This document shows, one piece after another, positions 56,279 through 64,000 of a DNA stretch of 64,000 nucleotides. The translations under genes and the position numbers were made by a program. Source of the stretch: Flavobacterium sp. NKUCC04_CG (GTDB taxonomy: Bacteria > Bacteroidota > Bacteroidia > Flavobacteriales > Flavobacteriaceae); NCBI RefSeq assembly GCF_019345525.1, contig NZ_JAHKRA010000001.1, forward strand, positions 248,001-312,000, read 5' to 3'. Position 1 is the first letter of the stretch. The number at the start of each line of letters is the position of its first letter. Under the pieces are notes generated by a model, which ran no database searches, was not told the origin of the DNA, and saw only the letters and a program-made list of their open reading frames with translations.

Positions 56279-58303
56279 CTAATCGACATTATCATGTAAA
56301 AAAGAATTATTTGAACGCAACTGAGTGTCGTTATTACTATCCGTTCCCAAAGACATTCTCGATTGTGAACCGTCTCTAGTAGGTGCGCTTAAATCAACCC
56401 CCATACGCTTGTATGCCGGCTCTTTTTCCAAATCGTTTAACTGCGTATTGGCGTTATTGAATTTGTAATTAAAATCCTTCATCTTTTTCTTACGTTCTTC
56501 CGTACGATTTCTCAACATTTCCTCAATAGACATTTCTACTGGAGAAATTTCCTCGTAATCGTTGGTGTCCATAGGAATCAATTCTTCTGCCGTACGGATA
56601 CTAAAAGAAAAGGTTTCTTCTATTTCTTGTACTGCAGGCTTTTTACTTTTGGAATTCAACAACTCATTCTCGATTTCCATATAGTCTTCCAAGGAGTAGC
56701 GAACTACTTCTTCCGGAGCTTTGGTAATGATTTGCGAACGTTGTTCCGATGAAAGTGAAGAAATAATATGCTTCGCTTCATTAACCTTAATTTGATTTAC
56801 CTCTTCCGAAAAATGAAACAAAACCGGCTCTTCTTCAACAACTTCTTGTTTTGGAATATCGAAATCAAATTCAAATTTGTCGCGAATTACGGGCTCCGCT
56901 TTCTTAAAGATAACGAACTCCGGTTCTACTACATGTAAATCTCTTAAATCGCGAACACCTCTATTACTTTTATCTTCCTGTGTATTTGCCTCTGGAGCAG
57001 TTGCAGGAGTAACTATTTCGAAAAAAACATCTAAATCAGCTGGTGCGTTTTCAGATACATTAACTTCCGCTATTGTTTTTTTTTCAACATCAAAACCTCC
57101 CTGATCATCTGAATCATTCGGGTTGTGATGATCATCTAAACCAAAAACTACTTTTTCCTCAGAAATTTCAGCCGTCACTTGATTGGTCAAAGGTTCTTCT
57201 GGAGTTGAAAAATTAAAAGATGGTAAGTTTTTTTGAGATAAATCTCTTACTACTTTTTGCTCTTCCTCTAAAGCATGAACAATTACGCGCTCTTCAGCAG
57301 AATTAACTATAACTTTCTGTTGTTCTACATTAAAACCCGTTGCAATAATTGTCACTGCTACCGATTCTCCTAAAGACTCATCTTCACCAACCCCCATAAT
57401 GATGTTTGCATTATGACCGGCTTCGGTTTGAATATGATCATTGATCTCTCCAATTTCGTCTATAGTAATTTCATTCGTTCCAGAAACAATCAATAACAAG
57501 ACGTTTTTAGCGCCTGTGATTTTATTGTCGTTTAACAACGGAGAATCTAACGCTTCAACAATAGCATCTTTTGCACGAGTCTCCCCAGATGCAATAGCCG
57601 ATCCCATTATTGCTGTACCACTGTCAGACAAGACGGTTTTGGCATCTTTTAAATCGATGTTTTGCGTATAGTGATGGGTAATTACTTCAGCTATACCTCT
57701 AGAGGCTGTTGCCAAAACTTCATCTGCTTTAGAGAACCCTGCTTTAAAACCTAAGTTTCCGTAAACTTCTCTTAGTTTATTATTATTGATAACAATCAGT
57801 GAATCCACATTTTTACGCAAACGCTCCACTCCTTTTAAAGCCTGTTCTTGACGAACTTTTCCTTCAAATTGAAACGGAATTGTTACGATACCTACCGTAA
57901 GAATGTTTCTCTCTTTAGACAATTGTGCGATTACCGGCGCTGCTCCTGTACCAGTTCCTCCACCCATACCTGCAGTAATGAAAACCATCTTGGTGTTAAC
58001 ATCCAACATTTTTTCAATTTCCTCGATACTTTCTAAAGCGGATTGCTGACCCACTTCTGGATTGGCACCTGCCCCTAAACCTTCTGTCAGATTAATTCCC
58101 AACTGAATTTTATTGGGTACGGTACTGTTTTGTAACGCCTGTGAATCGGTATTACAGACAACGAAATCAACTCCTTTAATCCCTTGCTTAAACATGTGAT
58201 TAATAGCATTGCTTCCGCCTCCACCTACTCCAATTACTTTAATTACGTTTGATTGATTTTTAGGTAAATCAAACTTTATACTTTCAAAATCTGTATTCTC
58301 CAT
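56279..58303 (-). CDS. ftsZ: Cell division protein FtsZ (long C-terminal linker)
   Basis: Tubulin-like GTPase that forms the division ring. The GTPase core (about 20-330) has [20 protein letters not shown], the tubulin signature [20 protein letters not shown], and the T7-type segment [20 protein letters not shown]. At 674 residues it is far longer than E. coli FtsZ (383): residues about 335-620 form an acidic, low-complexity linker, then a charged segment ([19 protein letters not shown]) and a C-terminal peptide ([12 protein letters not shown]). Long linkers are usual in Bacteroidetes FtsZ. It is the last gene of the ftsW-murG-murC-ftsQ-ftsA-ftsZ cluster. Confidence 0.97.
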   Translation of the reverse strand: MENTDFESIKFDLPKNQSNVIKVIGVGGGGSNAINHMFKQGIKGVDFVVCNTDSQALQNSTVPNKIQLGINLTEGLGAGANPEVGQQSALESIEEIEKMLDVNTKMVFITAGMGGGTGTGAAPVIAQLSKERNILTVGIVTIPFQFEGKVRQEQALKGVERLRKNVDSLIVINNNKLREVYGNLGFKAGFSKADEVLATASRGIAEVITHHYTQNIDLKDAKTVLSDSGTAIMGSAIASGETRAKDAIVEALDSPLLNDNKITGAKNVLLLIVSGTNEITIDEIGEINDHIQTEAGHNANIIMGVGEDESLGESVAVTIIATGFNVEQQKVIVNSAEERVIVHALEEEQKVVRDLSQKNLPSFNFSTPEEPLTNQVTAEISEEKVVFGLDDHHNPNDSDDQGGFDVEKKTIAEVNVSENAPADLDVFFEIVTPATAPEANTQEDKSNRGVRDLRDLHVVEPEFVIFKKAEPVIRDKFEFDFDIPKQEVVEEEPVLFHFSEEVNQIKVNEAKHIISSLSSEQRSQIITKAPEEVVRYSLEDYMEIENELLNSKSKKPAVQEIEETFSFSIRTAEELIPMDTNDYEEISPVEMSIEEMLRNRTEERKKKMKDFNYKFNNANTQLNDLEKEPAYKRMGVDLSAPTRDGSQSRMSLGTDSNNDTQLRSNNSFLHDNVD

Positions 58304-58314
58304 ACGTAGCGTTT

Positions 58315-59745
58315 TTATTCTGACTTATCAATAAATTCCTTAATCTTGTTATAGAAATGAAACAAAAATCCATTTTTAAATTTGTCTGCAGTAGACACTG
58401 TTTCTACTTCTTTTTTAGGCTTCACTATCTCTTCAACAGTTACAGGCTCGGTCGATGATAGGGACTCAAAATGATTATCTTGATGGTCTACTACCCTTTC
58501 TACACGTTCTGTTTCCCTAAACTGCATCGGATTGTGTTGCTTTTTGGTGTCGTTAAATTCTTGCATAGAAATCGCACCTTGAGTTTGATTTTTTTCGCTT
58601 TCCATAACTAAACCTACAGCAGTTGCAAATAGAGGGCTTGAGATTTCTTTTTCAGAGTCTCCTGCCAAATGCTCGTTTGGATACCCTATTCGAGTATCTA
58701 TACCCGTAATATATTCTACTAACTGTTTGATGTGTTTCAATTCTGAACCACCTCCTGTTAAAACGATTCCTGCAATTAATTTTTTTCTAGGATTTTCATA
58801 TCCATAGGTTTTAATTTCTGCAAATACCAATTGTACAATTTCTTCTACACGGGCATGAATGATTTTCGACAGGTTTTTTAACGATATTTCTTTAGGCTCT
58901 TTTCCTCTTAATCCAGGAATAGACACAATTTCATTATCTTTATTCTCACCAGGCCAAGCCGATCCAAACTTCGTTTTTAACAACTCTGCTTGCTTTTCAA
59001 TAATCGAACAACCCTCTTTTATATCTTCTGTTATAACATTTCCTCCAAAGGGAACCACAGCCGTATGTCTGATAATTCCATCTTTAAAAATAGCCAAGTC
59101 TGTAGTACCTCCACCGATATCGATTAAGGCCACACCTGCCTCTTTTTCTTCTTGACTTAAAACAGCCTCTGCAGAAGCTAAAGGCTCTAAAGTAATACCC
59201 GACAATTCCAGTCCGGCATCTTTAATACATCGACCCGCATTTTTTATCAATGCCGCTTGCCCTACCACTACGTGAAAGGTAGCTTCTAAACGAGCACCAT
59301 ACATTCCTATAGGCTCTTTTATACCTGCTTCACCGTCAATTTTAAATTCTTGCGGCAATACATGAATAATTTCCTCCCCAGGTAGCATGCTTAACTTTTG
59401 AACTTGACTGATCAACATTTCAATATCCTTATCACCGATGACTTCATCGGGATTGGAACGACTGATATAGTCGCTGTGCTGTATGCTACGAATATGTTGC
59501 CCAGCTATACCAACAACCACATTCTTTATCTTATAACCCGAAGAAGCTTCTGCTTCTGCCACGGCATTTTGAATGGATTGAATGGTCTGCGTAATATTAT
59601 TAACCACACCTCTCTTTACCCCTAAACTTTTCGCTTTTCCAAGTCCTAGGATTTCGAGTTTACCATACTCGTTTTTCTTTCCTATCATGGCAACGATTTT
59701 CGTCGTTCCAATATCTAATCCTACCGCTATATTATCTTTTTTCAT
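58315..59745 (-). CDS. ftsA: Cell division protein FtsA
   Basis: Actin-like ATPase that tethers FtsZ filaments to the membrane. The 476-residue protein has the phosphate-1 loop VGLDIGTTKIVAMIGK, the SHS2-inserted 1C domain (about 85-170), phosphate-2 ALIDIGGGTTDLAIFKDG, and the adenosine motif GIVLTGGGSELKHI. The C-terminus after a variable linker is an amphipathic-looking helix (FKNGFLFHFYNKIKEFID) suited to membrane binding. It is 3 bp from ftsQ and 11 bp from ftsZ. Confidence 0.97.
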   Translation of the reverse strand: MKKDNIAVGLDIGTTKIVAMIGKKNEYGKLEILGLGKAKSLGVKRGVVNNITQTIQSIQNAVAEAEASSGYKIKNVVVGIAGQHIRSIQHSDYISRSNPDEVIGDKDIEMLISQVQKLSMLPGEEIIHVLPQEFKIDGEAGIKEPIGMYGARLEATFHVVVGQAALIKNAGRCIKDAGLELSGITLEPLASAEAVLSQEEKEAGVALIDIGGGTTDLAIFKDGIIRHTAVVPFGGNVITEDIKEGCSIIEKQAELLKTKFGSAWPGENKDNEIVSIPGLRGKEPKEISLKNLSKIIHARVEEIVQLVFAEIKTYGYENPRKKLIAGIVLTGGGSELKHIKQLVEYITGIDTRIGYPNEHLAGDSEKEISSPLFATAVGLVMESEKNQTQGAISMQEFNDTKKQHNPMQFRETERVERVVDHQDNHFESLSSTEPVTVEEIVKPKKEVETVSTADKFKNGFLFHFYNKIKEFIDKSE

Positions 59746-59748
59746 ATT

Positions 59749-60486
59749 CTAAAATTTGGTACACACTACTTGTTGGGTAAATCTGAGATTTATTGTTTTA
59801 TAACTATCGATTAGGGTATCGTTTTGTGCATAGTGCAAAAAGGCCTTGTAATTGGCAAATTTGCGCTCTACTTCATCACAACGTCCAAACAAAATATCAA
59901 AATTGTGGTTTCTATTCTTCATGATCAACGTCTGATCGGGCTGAATAACAATCCCAGTTATACTTGTTTTTAAAAAATCATCCCCGCTTATGGCTGTTAA
60001 AACTCGAGTTATATTTTTCCTGTTTGCATCATTTACGACCCCCTCAATCACCGGTACTCGCGCCGAAAAACTTTCAGACATCGGCATATCATCCCCCTTA
60101 GTATCAAGGTAATGAGTACCCCTATCTGAGCTCACTCGGGCTATGGCTACTTTCTGGAGCACATCTGCCATTAAAACCCCATCAACTGTTGTGTAAACTT
60201 GAGCCTCAGCAATCATATCATGCTTCAACAGTTCAAGCTCCAACCTATTCAAATCTAATATAGATTTATGAATATTAGAAGTTCTTGGAAAATATTGTAT
60301 CAACAAGTTATTAACCACTTCTGAAGTCACAAAAAAGCCCTTATTATCAAGGAATCTAACCTCAATTCGCCCCAATTCTCTGGCTTCATTGCGCTTATTC
60401 GAAAACGAAAACAGGAAAATCATCGCAAAAAAGACCAGCCAAATGCGGATATCATTCCATTTTATTTTCTTAAAAAACTTTATCAA
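59749..60486 (-). CDS. ftsQ: Cell division protein FtsQ
   Basis: Bitopic divisome protein that links the Z-ring to septal wall synthesis. The 245-residue protein has a short cytoplasmic start, one membrane segment (IRIWLVFFAMIFLFSF), a POTRA-like region (about 40-115: RFLDNKGFFVTSEVVNNLLI) and a beta domain (GTHYLDTKGDDMPMS, RVPVIEGVVND). It is divergent from the proteobacterial sequence, so identification leans on the cluster position between murC and ftsA as well as topology. Confidence 0.9.
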   Translation of the reverse strand: MIKFFKKIKWNDIRIWLVFFAMIFLFSFSNKRNEARELGRIEVRFLDNKGFFVTSEVVNNLLIQYFPRTSNIHKSILDLNRLELELLKHDMIAEAQVYTTVDGVLMADVLQKVAIARVSSDRGTHYLDTKGDDMPMSESFSARVPVIEGVVNDANRKNITRVLTAISGDDFLKTSITGIVIQPDQTLIMKNRNHNFDILFGRCDEVERKFANYKAFLHYAQNDTLIDSYKTINLRFTQQVVCTKF

Positions 60487-60506
60487 AACCTCTTTTTTTT
60501 AACTAT

Positions 60507-61868
60507 TTATTTAATCTTTAATTTTTCTTCAATCGCAGTTTTAATTTTAGCTACTTCTTCACCTATATCTCCTGCTCCAATCGTTACTATAATCTCAGCA
60601 TCTGACTCTAAAATGAATGAAATCAAATCCTCCTTAGCTACCAAATACTTGTTTTTTGCTGTAATTTTATCTAACAATACCGCCGAAGTTATTCCGTCCA
60701 TAGGCAACTCACGAGCTGGGTAAATATCCAATAAAGCTACCTGCTCAAATTGAGATAAACTAGCGGCAAAACCATCCATAAAGTCGCGAGTTCTACTGTA
60801 TAAATGCGGTTGAAAGACAGCCAAAACCTTACGCCCTACATACAATTCTGAAACCGCCTGAAAAACAGCATTAATCTCAGTTGGGTGATGCGCATAGTCG
60901 TCGATATACACCTTTTCAGGTGTTCTAACTTTATATGAAAATCGTCTCCTAACTCCTTCAAAACTCGCTAAAGCCGCTGTAATTTTATCCGAAGCCACTC
61001 CATAAGTATAGGCCATAGCAAAGGCCAATAACGCATTGGAAATATTATGGTGTCCTGGCAAAGCAAAACGAACATCACTTATAAGCTCGGTAGGCGTTTT
61101 AATATCAAACACATACCAGCCGTTGTCAATTCTAATATTTCTAGCTTCAAAATCTGCTTCACCTAAAACGGCTACCGTTTTCCCTTCTAGATTCACCTGA
61201 GGGGTTCTAAAAAAGTTGTTTTTGTCGGTAATTTTATCGGCAAAATCACGAAACGAAATCAACATTTCTTCTTGGGTACCAAAAATATCCAAATGATCAG
61301 CATCTGTAGAAGTAATACAAGCCATATCCGGATACAATTTTAAAAACGAACGATCAAATTCATCCGCTTCTACAACCGTTACCGTTTTACCATCACCAAT
61401 TAAATTGGTTTGATAGTTCTCGACTATACCTCCCAAAAAGGCTGTAACGTCTAAGCCGCTTTGATATAAGATATGCCCTAATATACTCGATGTAGTCGTT
61501 TTACCATGCGTTCCCGCAACGGCAAAACAATACGTATCTTTGGTTATAATGCCCAGTACTTCCGCTCGCTTTTGAATGGTGAATTTATTTTCAATAAAAT
61601 AGTTCCATTCCAAATGTGCTTTTGGCACTGCAGGAGTAACTACAACTAAGGTAGTTTCTGCATCGCAAAACGCTTTGTCGATTTGAGCTATATCATCGTT
61701 GAAATGAATAGCTATTCCCGCCTCAATCAGTTCATCAGTAAGCTGTGTAGGCGTTTTATCATAGCCTGCAACCTGCTTACCTATATTTTTAAAATATCGA
61801 GCAAGAGCACTCATTCCGATTCCTCCGATTCCTATAAAATATACGCTCTTAATCTTATTGATATCCAT
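60507..61868 (-). CDS. murC: UDP-N-acetylmuramate--L-alanine ligase
   Basis: Adds the first amino acid of the peptidoglycan stem peptide. The 453-residue protein has the N-terminal UDP-binding VYFIGIGGIGMSALARYF, the ATP-binding GTHGKTTTSSILGHIL, the central EADEFDRSFLKLYPD, the DADHLDIFG box and the late DDYAHHPTEINAVF. Length is normal. murG lies 4 bp upstream and ftsQ 20 bp downstream. Confidence 0.98.
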   Translation of the reverse strand: MDINKIKSVYFIGIGGIGMSALARYFKNIGKQVAGYDKTPTQLTDELIEAGIAIHFNDDIAQIDKAFCDAETTLVVVTPAVPKAHLEWNYFIENKFTIQKRAEVLGIITKDTYCFAVAGTHGKTTTSSILGHILYQSGLDVTAFLGGIVENYQTNLIGDGKTVTVVEADEFDRSFLKLYPDMACITSTDADHLDIFGTQEEMLISFRDFADKITDKNNFFRTPQVNLEGKTVAVLGEADFEARNIRIDNGWYVFDIKTPTELISDVRFALPGHHNISNALLAFAMAYTYGVASDKITAALASFEGVRRRFSYKVRTPEKVYIDDYAHHPTEINAVFQAVSELYVGRKVLAVFQPHLYSRTRDFMDGFAASLSQFEQVALLDIYPARELPMDGITSAVLLDKITAKNKYLVAKEDLISFILESDAEIIVTIGAGDIGEEVAKIKTAIEEKLKIK

Positions 61869-61872
61869 TTTA

Positions 61873-62964
61873 CTACTTTATGTATTTTACAATTTGGTCA
61901 ACAATTTCTTTTGTCGCGTTGGGCAAAGCTCCTTTTTTAATGTTTTCTGAAAGCAATGCTTGATGCGCTGCATCGTGCAACAAGTCGTAAAATTGCCTAT
62001 CAAAAGCTTCGTCTAAGTCGCGCTCTGCTATCATTATTGCACCGTTTTTAGAAACAATACTTTGAGCATTTTTTGTCTGATGATCCTCGGCAACATTCGG
62101 AGAAGGAATAAACAAAACCGGTTTTCCGACTATGCTTAATTCCGAAACAGAAGATGCCCCTGCTCTGGAAATAATAATATCCGCCGCAGCAAATACCAAA
62201 TCCATACGATCTATAAAATCCAATACCCGAACATCTTTAGACTCAAAACGCTGGTACTCGTCTTTGTAGAATTTACCACACTGCCAAATCACTTGTAAAT
62301 GTTCGTGTTTTAATTTAGGCAACTGCTCTTCAATCAATTGATTGATTCGTCTAGCACCCAAACTCCCCCCCAACACCAATACGGTTTTTTTTGCGGGATT
62401 TAACTTAAAATAAACCAAAGCCTCTTCGCGCTTGGATGTTATTTCCAATAAATCTTGTCGTACAGGATTTCCCGTTTTAACCAGTTTATTCACATCGAAA
62501 AAACGCTCCAAACCATCATAAGCCACACATATCTTTACCGCCTTGTGAGCTAACATTTTATTGGTAATTCCCGGATAAGAATTTTGCTCTTGAATCAAGG
62601 TCGGAATCCCCATAGAAGCAGCAACTTTTACTACGGCTCCACTAGCAAAACCGCCAGTTCCAATCACCATATCAGGTTTAAAAGCTTTGATGATTTTTCT
62701 GGATTTCAGTAAGCTCGACAAAAACTTAATCGGAAACATCAAATTGTCTGCCGTGAGCCGACGCTGTATTCCGGAAATCCAAAGACCCTCAATCGGATAA
62801 CCCGCTGCAGGAACTTTTTGCATCTCCATCTTATCACGTGCTCCAACAAACAAGATTTCCGCATTCGAGAATCGAGATTTTAATTCGTTAGCAATAGCAA
62901 TAGCGGGATAGATGTGTCCACCTGTCCCACCACCGCTAATAATAAATCTAGGATTCTCTTTCAT
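61873..62964 (-). CDS. murG: UDP-N-acetylglucosamine--lipid I GlcNAc transferase MurG
   Basis: GT28 glycosyltransferase at the inner face of the membrane that makes lipid II. The 363-residue protein has the donor/acceptor loop [38 protein letters not shown], the EQNSYPG box, [13 protein letters not shown] and the UDP-GlcNAc site [19 protein letters not shown]. The start codon (62962-62964) is the first base of a 93-bp unit that is tandemly repeated upstream, giving two decoy start regions before the real one. Confidence 0.97.
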   Translation of the reverse strand: MKENPRFIISGGGTGGHIYPAIAIANELKSRFSNAEILFVGARDKMEMQKVPAAGYPIEGLWISGIQRRLTADNLMFPIKFLSSLLKSRKIIKAFKPDMVIGTGGFASGAVVKVAASMGIPTLIQEQNSYPGITNKMLAHKAVKICVAYDGLERFFDVNKLVKTGNPVRQDLLEITSKREEALVYFKLNPAKKTVLVLGGSLGARRINQLIEEQLPKLKHEHLQVIWQCGKFYKDEYQRFESKDVRVLDFIDRMDLVFAAADIIISRAGASSVSELSIVGKPVLFIPSPNVAEDHQTKNAQSIVSKNGAIMIAERDLDEAFDRQFYDLLHDAAHQALLSENIKKGALPNATKEIVDQIVKYIK

Positions 62965-63191
62965 TTGTCTTTAATATTTTTACACTTCGGTCAAATGCAA
63001 TCGCCTTTATATAAGTTCCGCTTACGACCAATCAATTAGCATTTATGGCGATGCCATTTGTCTTTAATATTTTTACACTTCGGTCAAATGCAATCGCCTT
63101 TATATAAGTTCCGCTTACGACCAATCAATTAGCATTTATGGCGATGCCATTTGTATTTAATATTTTTACACTTCGGTCAAATGCAATCGCC
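62962..63191. repeat. 93-bp tandem repeat between ftsW and murG
   Basis: Two complete copies (62962-63054 and 63055-63147) and a 44-bp third copy (63148-63191). The full copies appear identical; the third differs at one base (CTTTAAT versus ATTTAAT) before it ends. Each unit begins with the murG start codon and its upstream AAAGACAA context. Each full unit can also fold by pairing GCAATCGCC with GGCGATGC (for example 62997-63005 with 63047-63054, one bulge). On the minus strand each boundary creates the mini-frame ATG-GCA-TCG-CCA-TAA. Confidence 0.95.
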
Positions 63192-63242
63192 GTTTGATAA
63201 ATACTGTTCCTTACTAACTATAGTACTTACGACAATATCACT

Positions 63243-64000
63243 TTATTTATTTCGAACAGCATCCATTGGATTACCATCCGATTCATTAACCGCATCCAAT
63301 TCGGCTAAAGCCAATTGTTGCTCTTTCATATGTTTTAATAAAAGCTCTTGTAATGCTTTTTCTTTTTCTTCTTTTTCTAATTCTTCCAATTTGATTTCCT
63401 CTTCCTTCTTAGTAACACTGAGAATGATTCCCAAAGAAATACAAGTCATCCAAATCGAGGTTCCACCACTACTTACTAAGGGTAAAGTCTGACCTGTGGT
63501 TGGCAATAATTCTACCGCAACACCCATATTAATCAGCGCTTGGAATATGATATAAAATCCCAATCCAACCACCAACAACTTTCCAAACATGGTTGGGGCT
63601 TTATGCGAAGCTCGTAAGAAGCGAAAAAACAGACAGAGGTAGGCAAATAAAATAGCAAATCCGCCAATCATACCATATTCCTCTACGATAATCGCATATA
63701 TAAAATCCGAAGACGATTGTGGTAAAAAGTTTTTCTGAACACTTTTACCCGGGCCTAAACCACTTAATCCTCCTGTTGCAATAGCAATTTTGGCGTTTTC
63801 GATCTGATAGACATCTACATTCTCATGATCTGCCGCCGTAAATCTATCGATACGACTCAACCAGGTATCAACCCTATTGGGCATCACCGAAGGAAAAGCT
63901 TTGGCTACCAAGAAAAACATCATCAATGCCGCCAAGCCCGTAGCGCAGATTACAGCCAAATATTTAATTGGATACCTTCCAACATATACCAGCATACAAA
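63243..64000 (-). CDS. ftsW: Septal peptidoglycan glycosyltransferase FtsW (partial, N-terminus cut by window edge)
   Basis: SEDS-family polymerase of the divisome. The visible 252 C-terminal codons show the membrane segments and the conserved loops SSDFIYAIIVEEYGMIGG and MGVAVELLPTTGQTLPLVSS, with GGTSIW after it; these are FtsW/RodA hallmarks. Location beside murG and murC favours FtsW. The frame is open to position 64000, so the true start lies outside; an internal ATG at 63995 is not the start. The cytoplasmic tail (about 60 residues) is a Glu/Lys-rich coiled coil (EEEIKLEELEKEEKEKALQE), longer than in E. coli. Confidence 0.95.
   Translation of the reverse strand, partial: CMLVYVGRYPIKYLAVICATGLAALMMFFLVAKAFPSVMPNRVDTWLSRIDRFTAADHENVDVYQIENAKIAIATGGLSGLGPGKSVQKNFLPQSSSDFIYAIIVEEYGMIGGFAILFAYLCLFFRFLRASHKAPTMFGKLLVVGLGFYIIFQALINMGVAVELLPTTGQTLPLVSSGGTSIWMTCISLGIILSVTKKEEEIKLEELEKEEKEKALQELLLKHMKEQQLALAELDAVNESDGNPMDAVRNK

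Noticed and set aside
62962..63191. CRISPR array
   Set aside because: Units are contiguous 93-bp copies without unique spacers; it is a simple tandem duplication.

Overview
The window is chromosomal DNA of a Flavobacteriaceae-type Bacteroidetes bacterium (Flavobacterium/Myroides-like; genus not resolved). The evidence is a complete gldK-gldL-gldM-gldN operon (type IX secretion and gliding), a short primary sigma factor without region 1.1, an exosortase XrtF pair, promoter elements of the TAnnTTTG (-7) / TTG (-33) type, AT-rich intergenic DNA, and translation starts without strong Shine-Dalgarno sequences. There is no phage, insertion sequence, CRISPR array or rRNA operon. Most of the window is conserved housekeeping sequence.

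Layout. 1-3300 (minus): a tightly packed operon of a small HExxH membrane protein, a PLP enzyme of the ACC deaminase/D-cysteine desulfhydrase family, a GH73-LysM lipoprotein and hemL, which runs off the left edge. 3.5-9.5 kb: hutU, a DUF4136 lipoprotein and two tandem paralogous Ig-like lipoproteins separated by gene-poor DNA. 9.7-19.4 kb: aromatic amino acid hydroxylase, DUF4230, GSCFA and alaS, then a divergent M23 peptidase-MerR-LemA-TPM-TPM run. 19.5-28.5 kb (minus): outer-membrane barrel protein, the GTPases Der and Era, two identical initiator tRNA genes, an ABC-F ATPase and a FAD oxidoreductase. 28.5-37 kb (minus): gldKLMN, a degenerate arginase-fold protein and topA. 37.4-44 kb (plus): miaB, a sigma-54 activator, lptE, a TPR-like protein, secG and groES-groEL. 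44-49.5 kb (minus): rpe, rpoD, pnp, rpsO and an fRMsr-type GAF protein. 49.5-53.7 kb (plus): xrtF with its partner, then a Cys-rich module of HYC_CC_PP protein, TonB-dependent receptor and HMA-domain protein. 54-55.6 kb: a CBS protein, then AT-rich DNA with gene debris. 55.6-64 kb (minus): the division and cell-wall cluster ftsW-murG-murC-ftsQ-ftsA-ftsZ, followed by yqeY and tRNA-Arg; ftsW runs off the right edge.

How the genes work together. The dcw block supplies lipid II synthesis (MurC, MurG), the septal polymerase FtsW and the Z-ring (FtsQ, FtsA, FtsZ). LptE, SecG, GldKLMN and XrtF serve envelope biogenesis and protein export. The 50.6-53.7 kb genes look like a metal, probably copper, handling module in which every member carries paired cysteines. 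The least ordinary observations are a 93-bp tandem repeat that has copied the murG start region between ftsW and murG, the Cys-rich TonB module, an arginase-like protein lacking half of its metal ligands, and several fragments of decayed genes in intergenic DNA.
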